In this document: one piece after another, positions 16,577 to 33,168 of the stretch | How the letters are laid out: every line of letters starts with the position of its first letter | How positions within the stretch are numbered: position 1 is the first letter of the stretch | Assembly (NCBI RefSeq): GCF_003363135.1 | Contig: NZ_QRBB01000001.1 | Coordinates: forward strand, 1,240,001 to 1,304,000 | Origin: Alteriqipengyuania lutimaris | GTDB taxonomy: Bacteria > Pseudomonadota > Alphaproteobacteria > Sphingomonadales > Sphingomonadaceae | Direction: 5' to 3' | Length of the DNA stretch: 64,000 nt | Notes under the pieces: generated by a model | Seen by the model: only the letters and a program-made list of their open reading frames with translations | The model's database searches: none | Told to the model about the DNA's origin: nothing | Program-made: the position numbers and the translations under genes

Positions 16577-17458
16577 CTAGGGTGCGGGATTGGTTTCGAG
16601 TCCCGTTTCCGCAACCATGCGTTCCGCGATTTCGAGCGCGGCGAAGGCATCCGCTGCCGAGACGTCGGCACCGACTTCCTCCGCCAGGCCAGGATTCGCG
16701 TTGACCATCCGACCGCCGATCATGATGCATATTGCGGGATTGGCCGACACGGTGCGAATGGCCCGGATCAGGGATTGAAGCGCGCTGCTAGGTGAATCGG
16801 TGGTGATGGTCAATCCCACCAAATCCAAGGATTTGCGCGAAATTACCGTCAGAAGCTCACGCCGCTGCGGGTCGATCAATGCTTCGCTTTCCCATCCGGC
16901 GCGTGCAAAAACCTCATCGATCATCAGCGCGCCGAAGCTGTGCTGGTCGCCCGGCATGGGCGAAAACAAGGACTTCGCGGGTGCGGCCAGCGACCCCGCG
17001 ATGGGCGGCGCACGCGAGGCGACTTCGCGCATGACTTCCTGCAGCCGCCACAGTCCCATCGTGACTTCCACGAAATCGCACTCGTCCTCTTCCCACATCC
17101 TGCCGAGCGTGCGCGCGGCGGGGGCGAGAAGATCGAGAAAGACCGGCTGCACGCCGTAGCCGCGCGCGACCAGCGCCTCGACCTCGCGCAGCGCGCGGTC
17201 CGCGTCCCACTCCAGCAGATTGACGGCGAAGCTGTCCGCGAAATCGGGTGCGATCGGATCGAGAGCTTCCGCCCTGGCGGTAGGTTCGACGCGCGACTGG
17301 GCGAGCATCAGGCGGGGGATCATCTGGTGTTCGATGACACTGCCCAGATCGTCGGGATAATGGCTCGGCTGACGATAAGGCGAGCGACGGCGCGTACCCA
17401 GAGGGTTCGCGATCATATTCCTGAGGGCGGACGATCCCATCCCGAAAACCGATGCCAT
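16577..17458 (-). CDS. ppaA: PpaA/AerR cobalamin-binding antirepressor
   Basis: PpaA/AerR binds PpsR/CrtJ and relieves or changes its repression depending on light and bound vitamin B12. From the ATG at 17458 (MASVFGMGSSALRN) it has 293 residues. An N-terminal helical part (RALREVEALVARGYGVQPVF, LGRMWEEDECDFVEVTMGL) is followed by a cobalamin-binding Rossmann domain with the DxHxxG-type motif in GDQHSFGALM and IMIGGRMVNANPGLAEEVGA. The ATG at 17458 is preceded by GGGAGAG inside a small hairpin; a longer start at 17575 would add 39 unconserved residues. Transcribed with ppsR and divergent from bchF. Confidence 0.92.
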   Translation of the reverse strand: MASVFGMGSSALRNMIANPLGTRRRSPYRQPSHYPDDLGSVIEHQMIPRLMLAQSRVEPTARAEALDPIAPDFADSFAVNLLEWDADRALREVEALVARGYGVQPVFLDLLAPAARTLGRMWEEDECDFVEVTMGLWRLQEVMREVASRAPPIAGSLAAPAKSLFSPMPGDQHSFGALMIDEVFARAGWESEALIDPQRRELLTVISRKSLDLVGLTITTDSPSSALQSLIRAIRTVSANPAICIMIGGRMVNANPGLAEEVGADVSAADAFAALEIAERMVAETGLETNPAP

Positions 17459-17460
17459 TG

Positions 17461-17477
17461 CAGACTCTCCCAGTCTG
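17461..17477 (-). promoter_or_regulatory. Hairpin presenting the ppaA ribosome binding site in its loop
   Basis: In the leftward transcript CAGACT and AGTCTG flank GGGAG, so a 6-bp stem displays the Shine-Dalgarno sequence in its loop, three bases before the ppaA ATG. It could tune translation. Seen in sequence; function inferred. Confidence 0.4.
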
Positions 17478-17584
17478 TTAGCGGCGCGGATTGCGTCGGC
17501 CCGGGCATGCTTGGTGAGGTTCTGCGACTCCGCCTGAGCTTCGGCAAGCGTACGCCTCTGATCGCGACATGGCAAATCGATAAG

Positions 17585-17642
17585 TGTCCAATTAACTTGT
17601 CGTCATCTAAGATTGACACTCTCGGCAAAGAGGGCCTAGTCT
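17585..17642 (+). promoter_or_regulatory. bchF superoperon promoter with degenerate PpsR sites
   Basis: TTGACA (17613-17618) and TAGTCT (17637-17642) with an 18-bp spacer form a promoter candidate for bchF. Across its -35 box lies CGTCATCTAAGATTGACA (17601-17618), which matches TGT-N12-ACA except for the first base and keeps the TCA/TGA arms seen before bchC. Immediately upstream TGTCCAAT (17585-17592) repeats the left half of the crtD/crtF operator. These suggest weaker or cooperative PpsR control of bchF and, divergently, of ppaA-ppsR. Confidence 0.55.
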
Positions 17643-17675
17643 CCGGGCTGGAGAGAGGAGGTCGTCGCAAGCCCA

Positions 17676-19507
<1,832 letters not shown>

Positions 19508-19509
19508 CG

Positions 19510-21127
19510 GTGCAGCTGAGCGTCTGGACCTACGAGGGACCTCCCCATGTCGGCGCGATGCGGATCGCGACGGCGATGCGCGGGGTGCACTACCTGCTCC
19601 ACGCGCCGCAGGGCGATACCTACGCCGACCTGCTGTTCACGATGATCGAACGGCGCGGTGCACGCCCGCCGGTCACCTACACCACCTTCCAGGCACGCGA
19701 TCTGGGCAAGGACACCGCCGAGCTGTTCCAGCAGGCGGCGCGCGATGCCCATGCGCGTTTCCGCCCCGATGTCATGCTGGTCGGATCATCCTGCACCGCC
19801 GAGCTGATCCAGGACGATCCGGCCGGCATGGCCGAGGCGATGCAGCTCGACTGCCCGGTCGTCCCGCTCGAACTGCCGAGCTATTCGCGCAAGGAGAACT
19901 GGGGCGCGGGAGAGACTTTCTACCAGATCGTGCGCCATCTGGCGGACCGAACGATCCTCCCCGGAACGGGGAGGGGGACCGCCGAAGGCGGTGGAGGGGC
20001 ACAGGGTGCGAAACGCCCACTCGCCAACATCCTCGGTCCCGCAGCGCTCGGTTTCCGTCATCGCGACGATGTGCGCGAGGTGCGCGGCATTCTCGACCGG
20101 CTGGGGATCGGCGTGAACTGCGTCGCCCCGCTGGGCGCATCGGCTGCGGACATTGCACGCATCGGCGCGGCGGATTTCAACATCGTGCTCTATCCGGAGA
20201 TCGGCGACAGCGCCGCGCGCTGGCTGGAGCGCGAGTTCAGGCAGCCGCGCACGACAACCGTGCCGATCGGCGTCGGCGCCACGCGCGATTTCATCACCGA
20301 GGTCGCCACGCTGGCGGGTGTTGATCCGGCACCCGCGCTCGCCGACGACGAATCGCGCATGCCGTGGTGGAGCCGCTCGGTCGACTCGACCTACCTCACG
20401 GGCAAGCGCGTGTTCGTCTTCGGCGATGCGACCCACGCCGCCGCCGCTGCACGCGTGGCGCGCGACGAGCTCGGCTTAGAGGTCGTCGGGCTGGGGTGCT
20501 ACAACCGCGAATTCGCGCGTGAAATACGCGATGCGGCGCGAGCTTATGGCGTCGAGCCGCTGATCACCGACGACCATCTCGAGGTGGAAGACGCGATCGC
20601 CGCCGCCGCGCCCGAGCTGGTGCTGGGCACGCAGATGGAGCGTCACATCGCCAAGCGGCTCGGCATCCCCTGCGCGGTGATCTCCGCCCCCGTCCACGTG
20701 CAGGATTTCCCCGCGCGCCACAGCCCGCAGATGGGTTTCGAGGGCGCGAACGTGCTGTTCGACACCTGGGTCCACCCGCTGGTGATGGGGCTCGAAGAGC
20801 ACCTGCTCACGATGTTCCGCGAGGATTTCGAATTCTCCGACGATGCAGGAGCGTCGCACTTGGCTGCCCATTCGCCTTCTCGTCATGCTGAACTTGTTTC
20901 AGCATCCAGCGCTCCAACAGCCACGGCAAACCAGGAGGAGGGCTGGACCCCGGAACAGGTCCAGGGTGACGATGAAGACGCGTTATGGACCGCCGAAGCC
21001 GAAGCCGAACTCAGGAAAATCCCCTTCTTCGTGCGTGGCAAGGCGAAGCGGAACACGGAAAACTTCGCCGCCGAGCAGGGCCGCGGCGCGATCGACCTCG
21101 AAACGCTCTACGACGCGAAGGCGCATT

Positions 21128-21138
<11 letters not shown>
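19510..21138 (+). CDS. bchB: Light-independent protochlorophyllide reductase subunit BchB, with two repeat insertions
   Basis: BchB completes the NB-protein of dark-operative protochlorophyllide reductase. The GTG start at 19510 ([20 protein letters not shown]) gives 542 residues, a little longer than usual. Conserved segments are [59 protein letters not shown] and the C-terminal [18 protein letters not shown]. Two variable linkers carry translated repeats. [15 protein letters not shown] (DNA 19954-20002) is a copy of the CCTCCCC family, and [10 protein letters not shown]...[10 protein letters not shown] (DNA 20881-20975) is a second, unrelated repeat family. Both keep the frame and leave the catalytic domains intact. 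It overlaps bchH by 11 bp. Confidence 0.94.
19954..20002 (+). repeat. CCTCCCC/GGGGAGG repeat inside bchB
   Basis: The 49-bp unit runs from ATCCTCCCCGGAACGGGGAG, through GGGACC, a small stem (CCGCC/GGCGG) and GGTGGAGGGGCAC. It matches the left copy at 6754-6804 except in the loop and stem arms. It is translated in frame into a Gly-rich linker ([16 protein letters not shown]) before the conserved [10 protein letters not shown] block. Confidence 0.88.
20881..20975 (+). repeat. [12 protein letters not shown] palindromic repeat inside bchB
   Basis: Left part CGTCATGCTGAACTTGTTTC followed by AGCATCC, and right part TGGACCCCGGAACAGGTCCA followed by GGGTGACGATGA, are the two ends of a repeat common in many proteobacterial genomes. 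They are normally intergenic. Here the element is translated ([10 protein letters not shown] and [10 protein letters not shown]) within the linker between the main and C-terminal parts of BchB. Confidence 0.75.
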
Positions 21139-26289
<5,151 letters not shown>

Positions 26290-26293
<4 letters not shown>

Positions 26294-27720
26294 GCAATCG
26301 CCCGCCCTTGTCTGCCCGGTGGATGCAGGTGGCCACGACGTGGCTGCCCTTCGCCGATGCGGCGAGCGCGGACCTGCCGCTGGCGCGCCTGCTGCGCCTC
26401 GCGCTGTTCCAGGTGAGCGTGGGCATGGCGACCGTCCTGCTGACGGGCACGCTCAACCGCGTGATGATCGTCGAGCTTTCGATTCCCGCCGGTCTCGTCG
26501 CGACGATCATCGCGATCCCGCTGCTGGTCGCGCCCTTGCGCGCGCTGATCGGCCACAAGTCGGACACGCACCGCTCGCTGCTCGGCTGGCGGCGCGTGCC
26601 GTTCATCTGGCTCGGCACGCTGATGCAGTTCGGCGGGCTGGCGATCATGCCGTTTGCTCTGCTGCTGCTTTCTGCACCGGGCAACGCCACGCTCGGCATC
26701 GCGGTCAGCGCGGTCGCGTTCCTCCTGACCGGCGCAGGCCTGCACACGACGCAGACTGCAGGGCTCGCGCTCGCGACCGATCTCGCCCCGCCCGACAAGC
26801 GGCCGCGTGCGGTCGCGCTGCTCTACGTGATGCTGCTCGCGGGCACGATGCTGGCGGCGCTGGCGATCGGTTCGCTGCTGGGCGATTTCACGCCCACGCG
26901 GCTGGTGCAGGTGATCCAGGGGGCGGCGCTGCTGACCCTCGTGCTCAACCTGGTCGCATTGTGGAAGCAGGAGCCGCGCGGTTCCTCGCTCGCACCTTCG
27001 GCACCCGCCGGGCCGAGCTTCGCGGTCCTGTGGCGAGCATTCGTGGCGGAAGAGCGGACCGCGCGCCTGCTCGCCGCGATCGGCATCGGCGCGGCGGCCT
27101 TCGCCATGCAGGATGCGCTGCTGGAGCCCTACGGCGGCGAAATTCTCGGCCTTTCGGTCGGCAGCACGACGATGCTGACCGGCGCCTGGGCCGCGGGCGC
27201 GCTGGCCGGTTTCTGCCTTGCCGGGCGCAGCCTGTCGCATGGCGGAGACCCGCTGCGGCTGGCGGGCACCGGCCTCGTCGCCGGTATCGCGGCGTTTCTG
27301 ATGGTGCTGTTCGCATCGCCCTTCCAGTCGAGCCTCCTGCTGTTCGCGGGTGCAACCTCGATCGGGCTCGGCCTCGGACTGTTTTCGGTCGGCACGCTGA
27401 CCGAGACGATGGCCCGCGCGCAGGGAGAAGGCGCGGGGCTTGCTCTGGGCGCATGGGGCGCGGTGCAGGCGAGCTGTGCGGGCGTCGCCATCGCGGTCGG
27501 CGGCACGCTGCGCGATATCATCTCGCAAACCGCGAGCGCGGGCGGCCTGTCGGGCGCGCTCAATAACCCGGCCGCCGGATATGGCAGCGTCTACATCATC
27601 GAGATCATCCTCTTGCTGGCCGCGCTCGTGGCGCTCGGCCCGCTCGTCGCACGTCGTCGGGACACCGTCACCGTGCAGCCCATCGCGCAGCGCTTCGGCC
27701 TCTGCGAGTTCCCGACATGA
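26290..27720 (+). CDS. lhaA: LH1 assembly protein LhaA (PucC family)
   Basis: LhaA is a 12-helix membrane protein needed to insert LH1 polypeptides with bacteriochlorophyll. The 476-residue protein includes LTGTLNRVMIVELSIPAGLV, PLRALIGHKSDTHRSLLGWR, WLGTLMQFGGLAIMPFALLL and AMQDALLEPYGGEILGLSVG, all typical of the PucC/LhaA family. It is upstream of puhA in the standard lhaA-puhA order, starts within the bchM stop and leaves 22 bp before puhA. A paralogue lies at 12838-14175. Confidence 0.95.
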
Positions 27721-27742
27721 CCGCCACGCCAGGAGAGCCCCA

Positions 27743-28516
27743 ATGACCGATTCCTATATCGTGGGCACGTTCGACATCACGGAGCTGGTGTTCCTCGCCT
27801 TCGTCCTGTTCTTCATCGCGCTGGTCTTCTACCTGCGCCGCGAAGACCGGCGCGAGGGCTATCCGCTGGAGGACGAGGCCACGGGCCGGGTCGAAAGCCT
27901 CGGCGGTCCGCTCAGCCGGGCCAGCCCCAAGATCTTCCACCTGCCGCACGGCCGCGGCGTCGCTTCGCCCGAGAGCGTTGCGCGCGAACGGCTGGACGTG
28001 CCGGGGAAGCGGGCTTTCGGCTCCAATGGCGCGCCCTACGTGCCGACTGGCGATCCCCTGATCGACGGGATAGGCCCGGCGTCGTGGGCCAATCGCAAGC
28101 CGTTGCCCGATCTGACGCATGACGGCCGCCCCCGGATCGTGCCGCTGAGCCTCGACGCGCATATCGCCATCGCCTCGCAGGATCCGAACCCGATCGGCAT
28201 GACCGTGCTGGGCGCGGATGGCGGCATCGCGGGCAAGGTCACCGAAGTGTGGATCGACCGGGCCGAGCATGTGATCCGCTACCTCTCGGTCCTCACCGAA
28301 ACGGGCAAGACCGTGCTCGCGCCGATGGCGATGGCGGTGGTCAAGGGGAAGCATGGCAAGATCATCATCGATGCGCTCAACGCGGCGCACTTCGCCGGAG
28401 CGCCCGTCCCCGCCGCGCCTGACGAGATCACGTTCTACGAGGAAGAACGGATCGTGGCCTATTTCGGCGGCGGCTATCTCTACGCCAATCCGCGCCGGCA
28501 GGAGCCGGTGCTGTGA
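27743..28516 (+). CDS. puhA: Photosynthetic reaction centre H subunit PuhA
   Basis: PuhA caps the cytoplasmic face of the reaction centre and shapes proton uptake to QB. The 257-residue protein has one N-terminal membrane helix (ITELVFLAFVLFFIALVFYL) and RREDRREGYPLEDE. The cytoplasmic beta-barrel domain contains VPLSLDAHIAIASQDPNPIG, VTEVWIDRAEHVIRYL and ITFYEEERIVAYFGGGYLYA. AGGAGAG precedes the ATG. Its stop overlaps the GTG of puhB. Confidence 0.97.
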   Translation: MTDSYIVGTFDITELVFLAFVLFFIALVFYLRREDRREGYPLEDEATGRVESLGGPLSRASPKIFHLPHGRGVASPESVARERLDVPGKRAFGSNGAPYVPTGDPLIDGIGPASWANRKPLPDLTHDGRPRIVPLSLDAHIAIASQDPNPIGMTVLGADGGIAGKVTEVWIDRAEHVIRYLSVLTETGKTVLAPMAMAVVKGKHGKIIIDALNAAHFAGAPVPAAPDEITFYEEERIVAYFGGGYLYANPRRQEPVL

Positions 28517-29157
28517 GCAGGCGCCACGCTCTCAACCATGCGCAGGCGCAGATGCTGTGGAACCCGCAGCGCGACGAGACCCTGCTGTGGCAGGGCAAGC
28601 CCGATGCGCTGGTGCTCGCCCGCACGGCGTTTCGCGCGCGGATCGTGGCGGGCTACTTCCTCGCGCTGACCGCACTGGCGCTCGTCTTCGGGGGCGGGAC
28701 CGGGGCGATCTTCATGCTGCTGGCAGGTCTCGCCACGCTCGCCATCCTTCATGGCCTCGCTTACCTGTCCGCGCGCACCACGACCTACCTGCTGACCGAT
28801 CGCCGCGTGATCCTGCATATCGGCATGGCGATCGAGAAGACGATCAACCTGCCGCTACGCCAGATCGGGGCCGCCCACCTGAGCGACAAGGGCGGCGGTT
28901 ATGGCGAGATCGCACTGGAGCCCGCGGCCGAGCATACGCTCGGCTACGCGCTCTTGTGGCCGCATGCCCGGCCATGGCGCTATGCGCACCCGCAGCCGAT
29001 GCTGCGCGCCGTGCCCGCCGCGTCGCCGGTGGCCGAAAAGCTCGCGCGCGCGGTGGCGGCGCACCAGGCGATCGAACGCGGCGAACTGCCGGCGCGCACA
29101 CCGCAGCCTGCCAAACCCCGGGTCGAAGGCGCACCGGTCGAAGGGGCACTCGCATGA
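28513..29157 (+). CDS. puhB: Reaction centre/LH1 assembly protein PuhB
   Basis: PuhB supports reaction centre assembly and, through it, LH1 in Rhodobacter. The 214-residue protein has a GTG start overlapping the puhA stop. It has two membrane helices (ARIVAGYFLALTALALVFGG and IFMLLAGLATLAILHGLAYL) and a PH-like domain (TTYLLTDRRVILHIGMAIEK, TINLPLRQIGAAHLSDKG). The C-terminal tail is Pro/Ala-rich and repeats [11 protein letters not shown]. The stop overlaps puhC as ATGA. Confidence 0.93.
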   Translation: MSRRHALNHAQAQMLWNPQRDETLLWQGKPDALVLARTAFRARIVAGYFLALTALALVFGGGTGAIFMLLAGLATLAILHGLAYLSARTTTYLLTDRRVILHIGMAIEKTINLPLRQIGAAHLSDKGGGYGEIALEPAAEHTLGYALLWPHARPWRYAHPQPMLRAVPAASPVAEKLARAVAAHQAIERGELPARTPQPAKPRVEGAPVEGALA

Positions 29158-29630
29158 GCCTCGATCACGATCACGACGAGGATATTCCCCGGGTGCCGCT
29201 GATGATGATCGGCGGGATCGCCCTGCTGTCGGTGGCGCTGGCGACGGCCGCGAGCTTCGGCTTCGTGGCGCGCGACGCGGTGCCCGAAACCTCGCGCGCG
29301 ATGGCGGGCACGCAGGCGCTCGCCAAGCGCAGCCTGTTCTTCAGCGATACGAGCGACGGCGCGGTGCTGGTCGAGGATGGGGCGACGCGCGAACACATCG
29401 CGCGGATCGAGCCGGGCACGGGCGGCTTCATCCGCTCCACCATGCGCAGCCTCGTCCATGTCCGCATGCGCAAGGGGATCGGCCCGGAAACGCCCTTCGA
29501 GCTGACGCGCTGGGACGATGGCGGGCTGACGCTGAGCGATCCGACGACGGGCGAAACGCGCGAGCTGATGGGCTTCGGCGCGACCAACCGCGCCGCCTTT
29601 GCGGTGCTGCTCGAACGGGAGGCGGGCTGA
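29154..29630 (+). CDS. puhC: Photosynthetic complex assembly protein PuhC
   Basis: PuhC is a single-pass membrane protein that helps organise the RC-LH1 complex. The 158-residue protein has a His/Asp-rich N-terminus ([15 protein letters not shown]), one helix ([20 protein letters not shown]) and a periplasmic domain with [17 protein letters not shown] and [20 protein letters not shown]. Overlaps puhB and, by one base, the next small gene. Confidence 0.92.
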   Translation: MSLDHDHDEDIPRVPLMMIGGIALLSVALATAASFGFVARDAVPETSRAMAGTQALAKRSLFFSDTSDGAVLVEDGATREHIARIEPGTGGFIRSTMRSLVHVRMRKGIGPETPFELTRWDDGGLTLSDPTTGETRELMGFGATNRAAFAVLLEREAG

Positions 29631-29932
29631 TGCTCCAGTCACGCAACACCGGCAAGCAGTTCGACATTCCCTGCCGTATCTCGGTCGAGCAGAGCTTCGA
29701 GCATTTCCACGCCCATGTCGAACTGGCGGAGGATGTTGCCATCCGTCCAGGCGACAAGGTGCGCGTCCACGGCGCGCCGATCCGCATCGCCTTCGGCGAA
29801 ACCGCGCAGTTCGAGCGGACCGCCACGGTCACCCGCGCGGGGCCGATCGCGCAGGCGCTCACCCGGCTCGCGGCCTATTTCGACCTGCGCGAACTCTACG
29901 AGGTCAGCTTCAATCCCGGGAGGATCAGATGA
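29630..29932 (+). CDS. Conserved small protein between puhC and acsF, unknown function
   Basis: A 100-residue soluble-looking protein starting [20 protein letters not shown]. It has a beta-rich middle ([20 protein letters not shown]) and ends [20 protein letters not shown]. No membrane helix or catalytic motif is visible. It overlaps puhC (TGATG) and acsF (ATGA), so it is translated as part of the superoperon. Small genes occupy this slot in other photosynthesis clusters. A role with AcsF or reaction centre assembly is inferred from position only. Confidence 0.8.
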   Translation: MLQSRNTGKQFDIPCRISVEQSFEHFHAHVELAEDVAIRPGDKVRVHGAPIRIAFGETAQFERTATVTRAGPIAQALTRLAAYFDLRELYEVSFNPGRIR

Positions 29933-31047
29933 ACGCGCCAGCCAAAATTGCGGGGGCCAGAATCCAAGAGGCGAAAGCCGAAGCGGCCCCTGGTGGAAAG
30001 ATCATGACCAGCGACGAGGCCATGGCCCTCGCCACGCAGGACACGATCCTGACCCCGCGCTTCTACACCACCGATTTCGATGCGCTCGACGCGATCGACG
30101 TGAGCCTCGTGCGCGAGGAGTGGGACCAGCTGATCGCCGACATGGAAGGCGACCCGAACAAGCGGCATTTCCGCGACAAGGGCAGCTTCGCCGGGATCAT
30201 CGAGAATCTCGAGCCTGCGCTGCGCGCCGAGTTCACCGATTTCATGGTCAGTTCGATGACCTCGGAATTTTCCGGCTGCGTGCTCTATGCCGAGATCGCG
30301 CGGCGCACGAAGAACCCCGACGTGAAACAGCTCTTCAGGCTGCTGGCGCGCGACGAGAGCCGCCATGCCGGCTTTATCAACGAAAGCCTCAAGGATGCCG
30401 GCATCGGCGTCGATCTGGGCTTCCTGACGAAGACCAAGAAGTACACCTTCTTCAAGCCGAAATTCATCTGGTACGCGGTCTATCTGTCCGAAAAGATCGG
30501 CTACGCGCGCTACATCACGATCTACCGGCACCTCGAAAAGCATCCGGAAAACAAGTTCCACCCGATCTTCGACTGGTTCGAGGAATGGTGCAACGACGAG
30601 TTCCGCCATGGCGAGGCCTTCGCCATGCTGATGCGCGCCGACCCCGGGCTGCTGAAGGGCCATAACACATTGTGGATCCGCTTCTTCCTGCTCGCGGTCT
30701 ATGCCACGATGTACGTGCGCGACCATGCGCGCCCGGTGTTCCACAAGGCGCTGGGAGTCGATCCGACCGAATACGACTACAAGGTCTTCTCGGTCTGTAA
30801 CCAGATCGCCCGGCAGGTCTTCCCGGTCGAGCTCGATACCGACAGCCCGAAATTCCGCGCGCATATGGAAGCGCTGCGGCAGGCGTCTTTGCGGATCGAG
30901 GATGGCAAGGCGCAGGGTGGCATTGGCGGCCTTGCGAAGCGCGCGAGCGGAATGGCCGGGGCAGGCTGGAACTTCGCGCGGATGTATTTCCACCGCGCGC
31001 AGAAGAACGAGCTGCCGCAGACCGTTCGATTGCAGCCCGCATGGTGA
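29929..31047 (+). CDS. acsF: Oxygen-dependent Mg-protoporphyrin IX monomethyl ester cyclase AcsF
   Basis: AcsF uses O2 and a di-iron centre to form the fifth ring of bacteriochlorophyll. The 372-residue protein contains the carboxylate/histidine di-iron motifs in [30 protein letters not shown] and [17 protein letters not shown]. Presence of acsF, with no anaerobic bchE in the window, fits an aerobic phototroph. It overlaps the preceding small gene and puhE. Confidence 0.96.
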   Translation: MNAPAKIAGARIQEAKAEAAPGGKIMTSDEAMALATQDTILTPRFYTTDFDALDAIDVSLVREEWDQLIADMEGDPNKRHFRDKGSFAGIIENLEPALRAEFTDFMVSSMTSEFSGCVLYAEIARRTKNPDVKQLFRLLARDESRHAGFINESLKDAGIGVDLGFLTKTKKYTFFKPKFIWYAVYLSEKIGYARYITIYRHLEKHPENKFHPIFDWFEEWCNDEFRHGEAFAMLMRADPGLLKGHNTLWIRFFLLAVYATMYVRDHARPVFHKALGVDPTEYDYKVFSVCNQIARQVFPVELDTDSPKFRAHMEALRQASLRIEDGKAQGGIGGLAKRASGMAGAGWNFARMYFHRAQKNELPQTVRLQPAW

Positions 31048-31841
31048 GCATGACCGGCCATGTCCTGCCCGTGCTGGCGACGATCGCGGTGTGGTTCTTC
31101 GCCACCGGGCTGATCGCGTGGGCGGCGAACGCCTCGCGCGACGGGTTCTCGCGCAGCCTCGTGCTGGCGGGCGTGGCGGGCGTTGCGGGGCTGGGCGCGG
31201 TGCTCGCGTCCTTGCGCATGACCGGCATCGACGGCAGCTATCTCGGCTTCGTCGGCGCGCTGGCGATCTGGGGCTGGCACGAGCTGGCTTTCCTGACCGG
31301 CGGGGTCACCGGGCCGCGGCGCGAGGCGGCGATGCCGCACGCACATGGGCTCTTGCGCTTCCGGCAGGCGAGCGCGGCGGTCATCCATCACGAACTGGCG
31401 CTCGGCGCGACGGCGGCGATGCTCGTCGCGCTCAGCTGGGGCCAGCCCAATCCGCTGGGCGCGCAGGTCTTCGCGCTGCTCTTCGGCCTGCGCCTGCTCG
31501 CCAAGCTCAACCTGTTCGCAGGCGTGCCCAATGCCAGCACCGACATCCTGCCGCGCCACCTCGCCTATATGACCAGCTATTTCGGGCCCAACCGCTTCAC
31601 CGCGCTGCTGGGCCTCAGCATCGCCGGAACCGTCACGCTTGCCGCCTGGCTCGGCGTTCAGGCCGCGATGGCGAGCGCCGGCGGGGTCGCGACCGGTGCG
31701 AGCCTGCTGTTCGCGCTGGCCGCGCTGGGCGCGCTAGAACATCTCTTTTTCGCCCTTCCTCTGCGCGATGGTGCGCTATGGGGCTGGGCAATCGCCGCGC
31801 GGGACAGGCGGGCGCACACGAATGCGATGAGGGGACTATAA
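31041..31841 (+). CDS. puhE: Membrane protein PuhE (DUF3623)
   Basis: PuhE is a polytopic membrane protein that in Rhodobacter moderates bacteriochlorophyll precursor production and affects RC assembly. The 266-residue protein has about seven hydrophobic helices, and [40 protein letters not shown] and [18 protein letters not shown] are typical. Start: the ATG at 31041 overlaps the acsF stop; the ATG at 31050 ([10 protein letters not shown]) is equally possible. The stop overlaps hemA as TAATG. Confidence 0.92.
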   Translation: MVSMTGHVLPVLATIAVWFFATGLIAWAANASRDGFSRSLVLAGVAGVAGLGAVLASLRMTGIDGSYLGFVGALAIWGWHELAFLTGGVTGPRREAAMPHAHGLLRFRQASAAVIHHELALGATAAMLVALSWGQPNPLGAQVFALLFGLRLLAKLNLFAGVPNASTDILPRHLAYMTSYFGPNRFTALLGLSIAGTVTLAAWLGVQAAMASAGGVATGASLLFALAALGALEHLFFALPLRDGALWGWAIAARDRRAHTNAMRGL

Positions 31842-33085
31842 TGGACAAGATGGAGATTTCCCCGATGGACTACGATGCGTTCTTCAAGGCCGAGCTCGAT
31901 GGCGTGCGCGAAGAGGGGCGCTATCGCGTGTTCACCGATATCAAGCGCCATCGCGGCGCCTTCCCGCAGGCGACGCGCTTCGTGGGCGAGGAGACGCAGC
32001 CGGTCACCGTGTGGTGCTCGAACGACTATCTCGGCATGGGCCAGCACCCGGTCGTGGTCGACGCGATGCACGCCGCGCTGGACGAATGCGGCGCGGGCGC
32101 GGGCGGCACGCGCAATATCTCGGGCACCAACCATTTTCATGTCGAGCTCGAGCGCGAGCTGGCCGACCTGCACGGCAAGCAAGCCGCGCTGCTGTTCACC
32201 AGCGGCTATGTCTCCAACTGGGCGGGGCTGGGCACGCTGGCGGCGAAGATTCCGGGCTGCGTGGTGTTTTCCGACGCGCTCAACCACGCCAGTATGATCG
32301 AAGGCATTCGCCACAGCCGCGCGCCCTACAAGATATGGTCGCACAACGACGCGGAAGATCTCGACCGCAAGCTGTCGGACTACGGGCCGGAGGTGCCCAA
32401 GCTGGTGGCCTTCGAAAGCGTCTATTCGATGGATGGCGACATCGCGCCGATCGCCGAAATTCTAGACGTGTGCGAACGGCACGGCGCGATGAGCTATATC
32501 GACGAGGTCCATGGCGTCGGCCTCTATGGGCCGCGCGGCGGCGGGGTGGCCGAACGCGAAGGCCTGATGGACCGGATCACCGTGATCGAAGGGACGCTGG
32601 GCAAGGCATTCGGCGTGATGGGCGGCTATATCGCCGCCAGCGCCGACCTGATCGACTACGTGCGCACCTTCGCAAGCGGCTTCATCTTCTCGACCGCGCT
32701 GCCCCCCGCCGTGGCGGCGGGCGCGGCGGCGAGCATCCGGCATCTGAAGACCAGCCAGCTGGAGCGCGCGCGGCACAAGGACCGGGTGGCGCAGGTGCGG
32801 CGGCGGCTCGATGCGATGGGCATCCCGCATCTTCCCAACCCCAGCCATATCATCCCGGTGATGGTGGGCGATGCGCACAAGTGCAAACGGATCAGCGACT
32901 GGCTGATGGACAACCACGGCATCTACGTTCAGCCGATCAACTACCCGACCGTGCCTGTGGGGACGGAGCGGCTGCGGATCACGCCGTCGCCGGTGCATAG
33001 CGATGGCGATATCGACCGCCTGATCGCGGCGCTGAGCGAGATCTGGTCGCAGTGCGAACTGGCGCGGATGGAGGCAGTCGCCTGA
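31841..33085 (+). CDS. hemA: 5-aminolevulinate synthase HemA
   Basis: HemA condenses glycine and succinyl-CoA to 5-aminolevulinate, the alphaproteobacterial entry to tetrapyrroles. The 414-residue PLP enzyme shows [54 protein letters not shown], the Schiff-base lysine in [18 protein letters not shown] and [16 protein letters not shown]. As the last gene of the superoperon it couples precursor supply to photosynthesis gene expression. A longer open frame through puhE is spurious. Confidence 0.96.
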   Translation: MDKMEISPMDYDAFFKAELDGVREEGRYRVFTDIKRHRGAFPQATRFVGEETQPVTVWCSNDYLGMGQHPVVVDAMHAALDECGAGAGGTRNISGTNHFHVELERELADLHGKQAALLFTSGYVSNWAGLGTLAAKIPGCVVFSDALNHASMIEGIRHSRAPYKIWSHNDAEDLDRKLSDYGPEVPKLVAFESVYSMDGDIAPIAEILDVCERHGAMSYIDEVHGVGLYGPRGGGVAEREGLMDRITVIEGTLGKAFGVMGGYIAASADLIDYVRTFASGFIFSTALPPAVAAGAAASIRHLKTSQLERARHKDRVAQVRRRLDAMGIPHLPNPSHIIPVMVGDAHKCKRISDWLMDNHGIYVQPINYPTVPVGTERLRITPSPVHSDGDIDRLIAALSEIWSQCELARMEAVA

Positions 33086-33168
33086 CCGCGCAAGCAGGCC
33101 TGCGGAACACAAGCGCCGCCGCACCCGTTGAGTAAGCGGCGGAAGAGGGAAGACTGGGAGAACCTCCG

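Noticed and set aside
30701-33085. Apparent 794-residue puhE-region/HemA fusion
   Set aside because: The upstream part is out of frame with acsF and puhE and has no homology; HemA begins at the ATG at 31841 with family-normal length.
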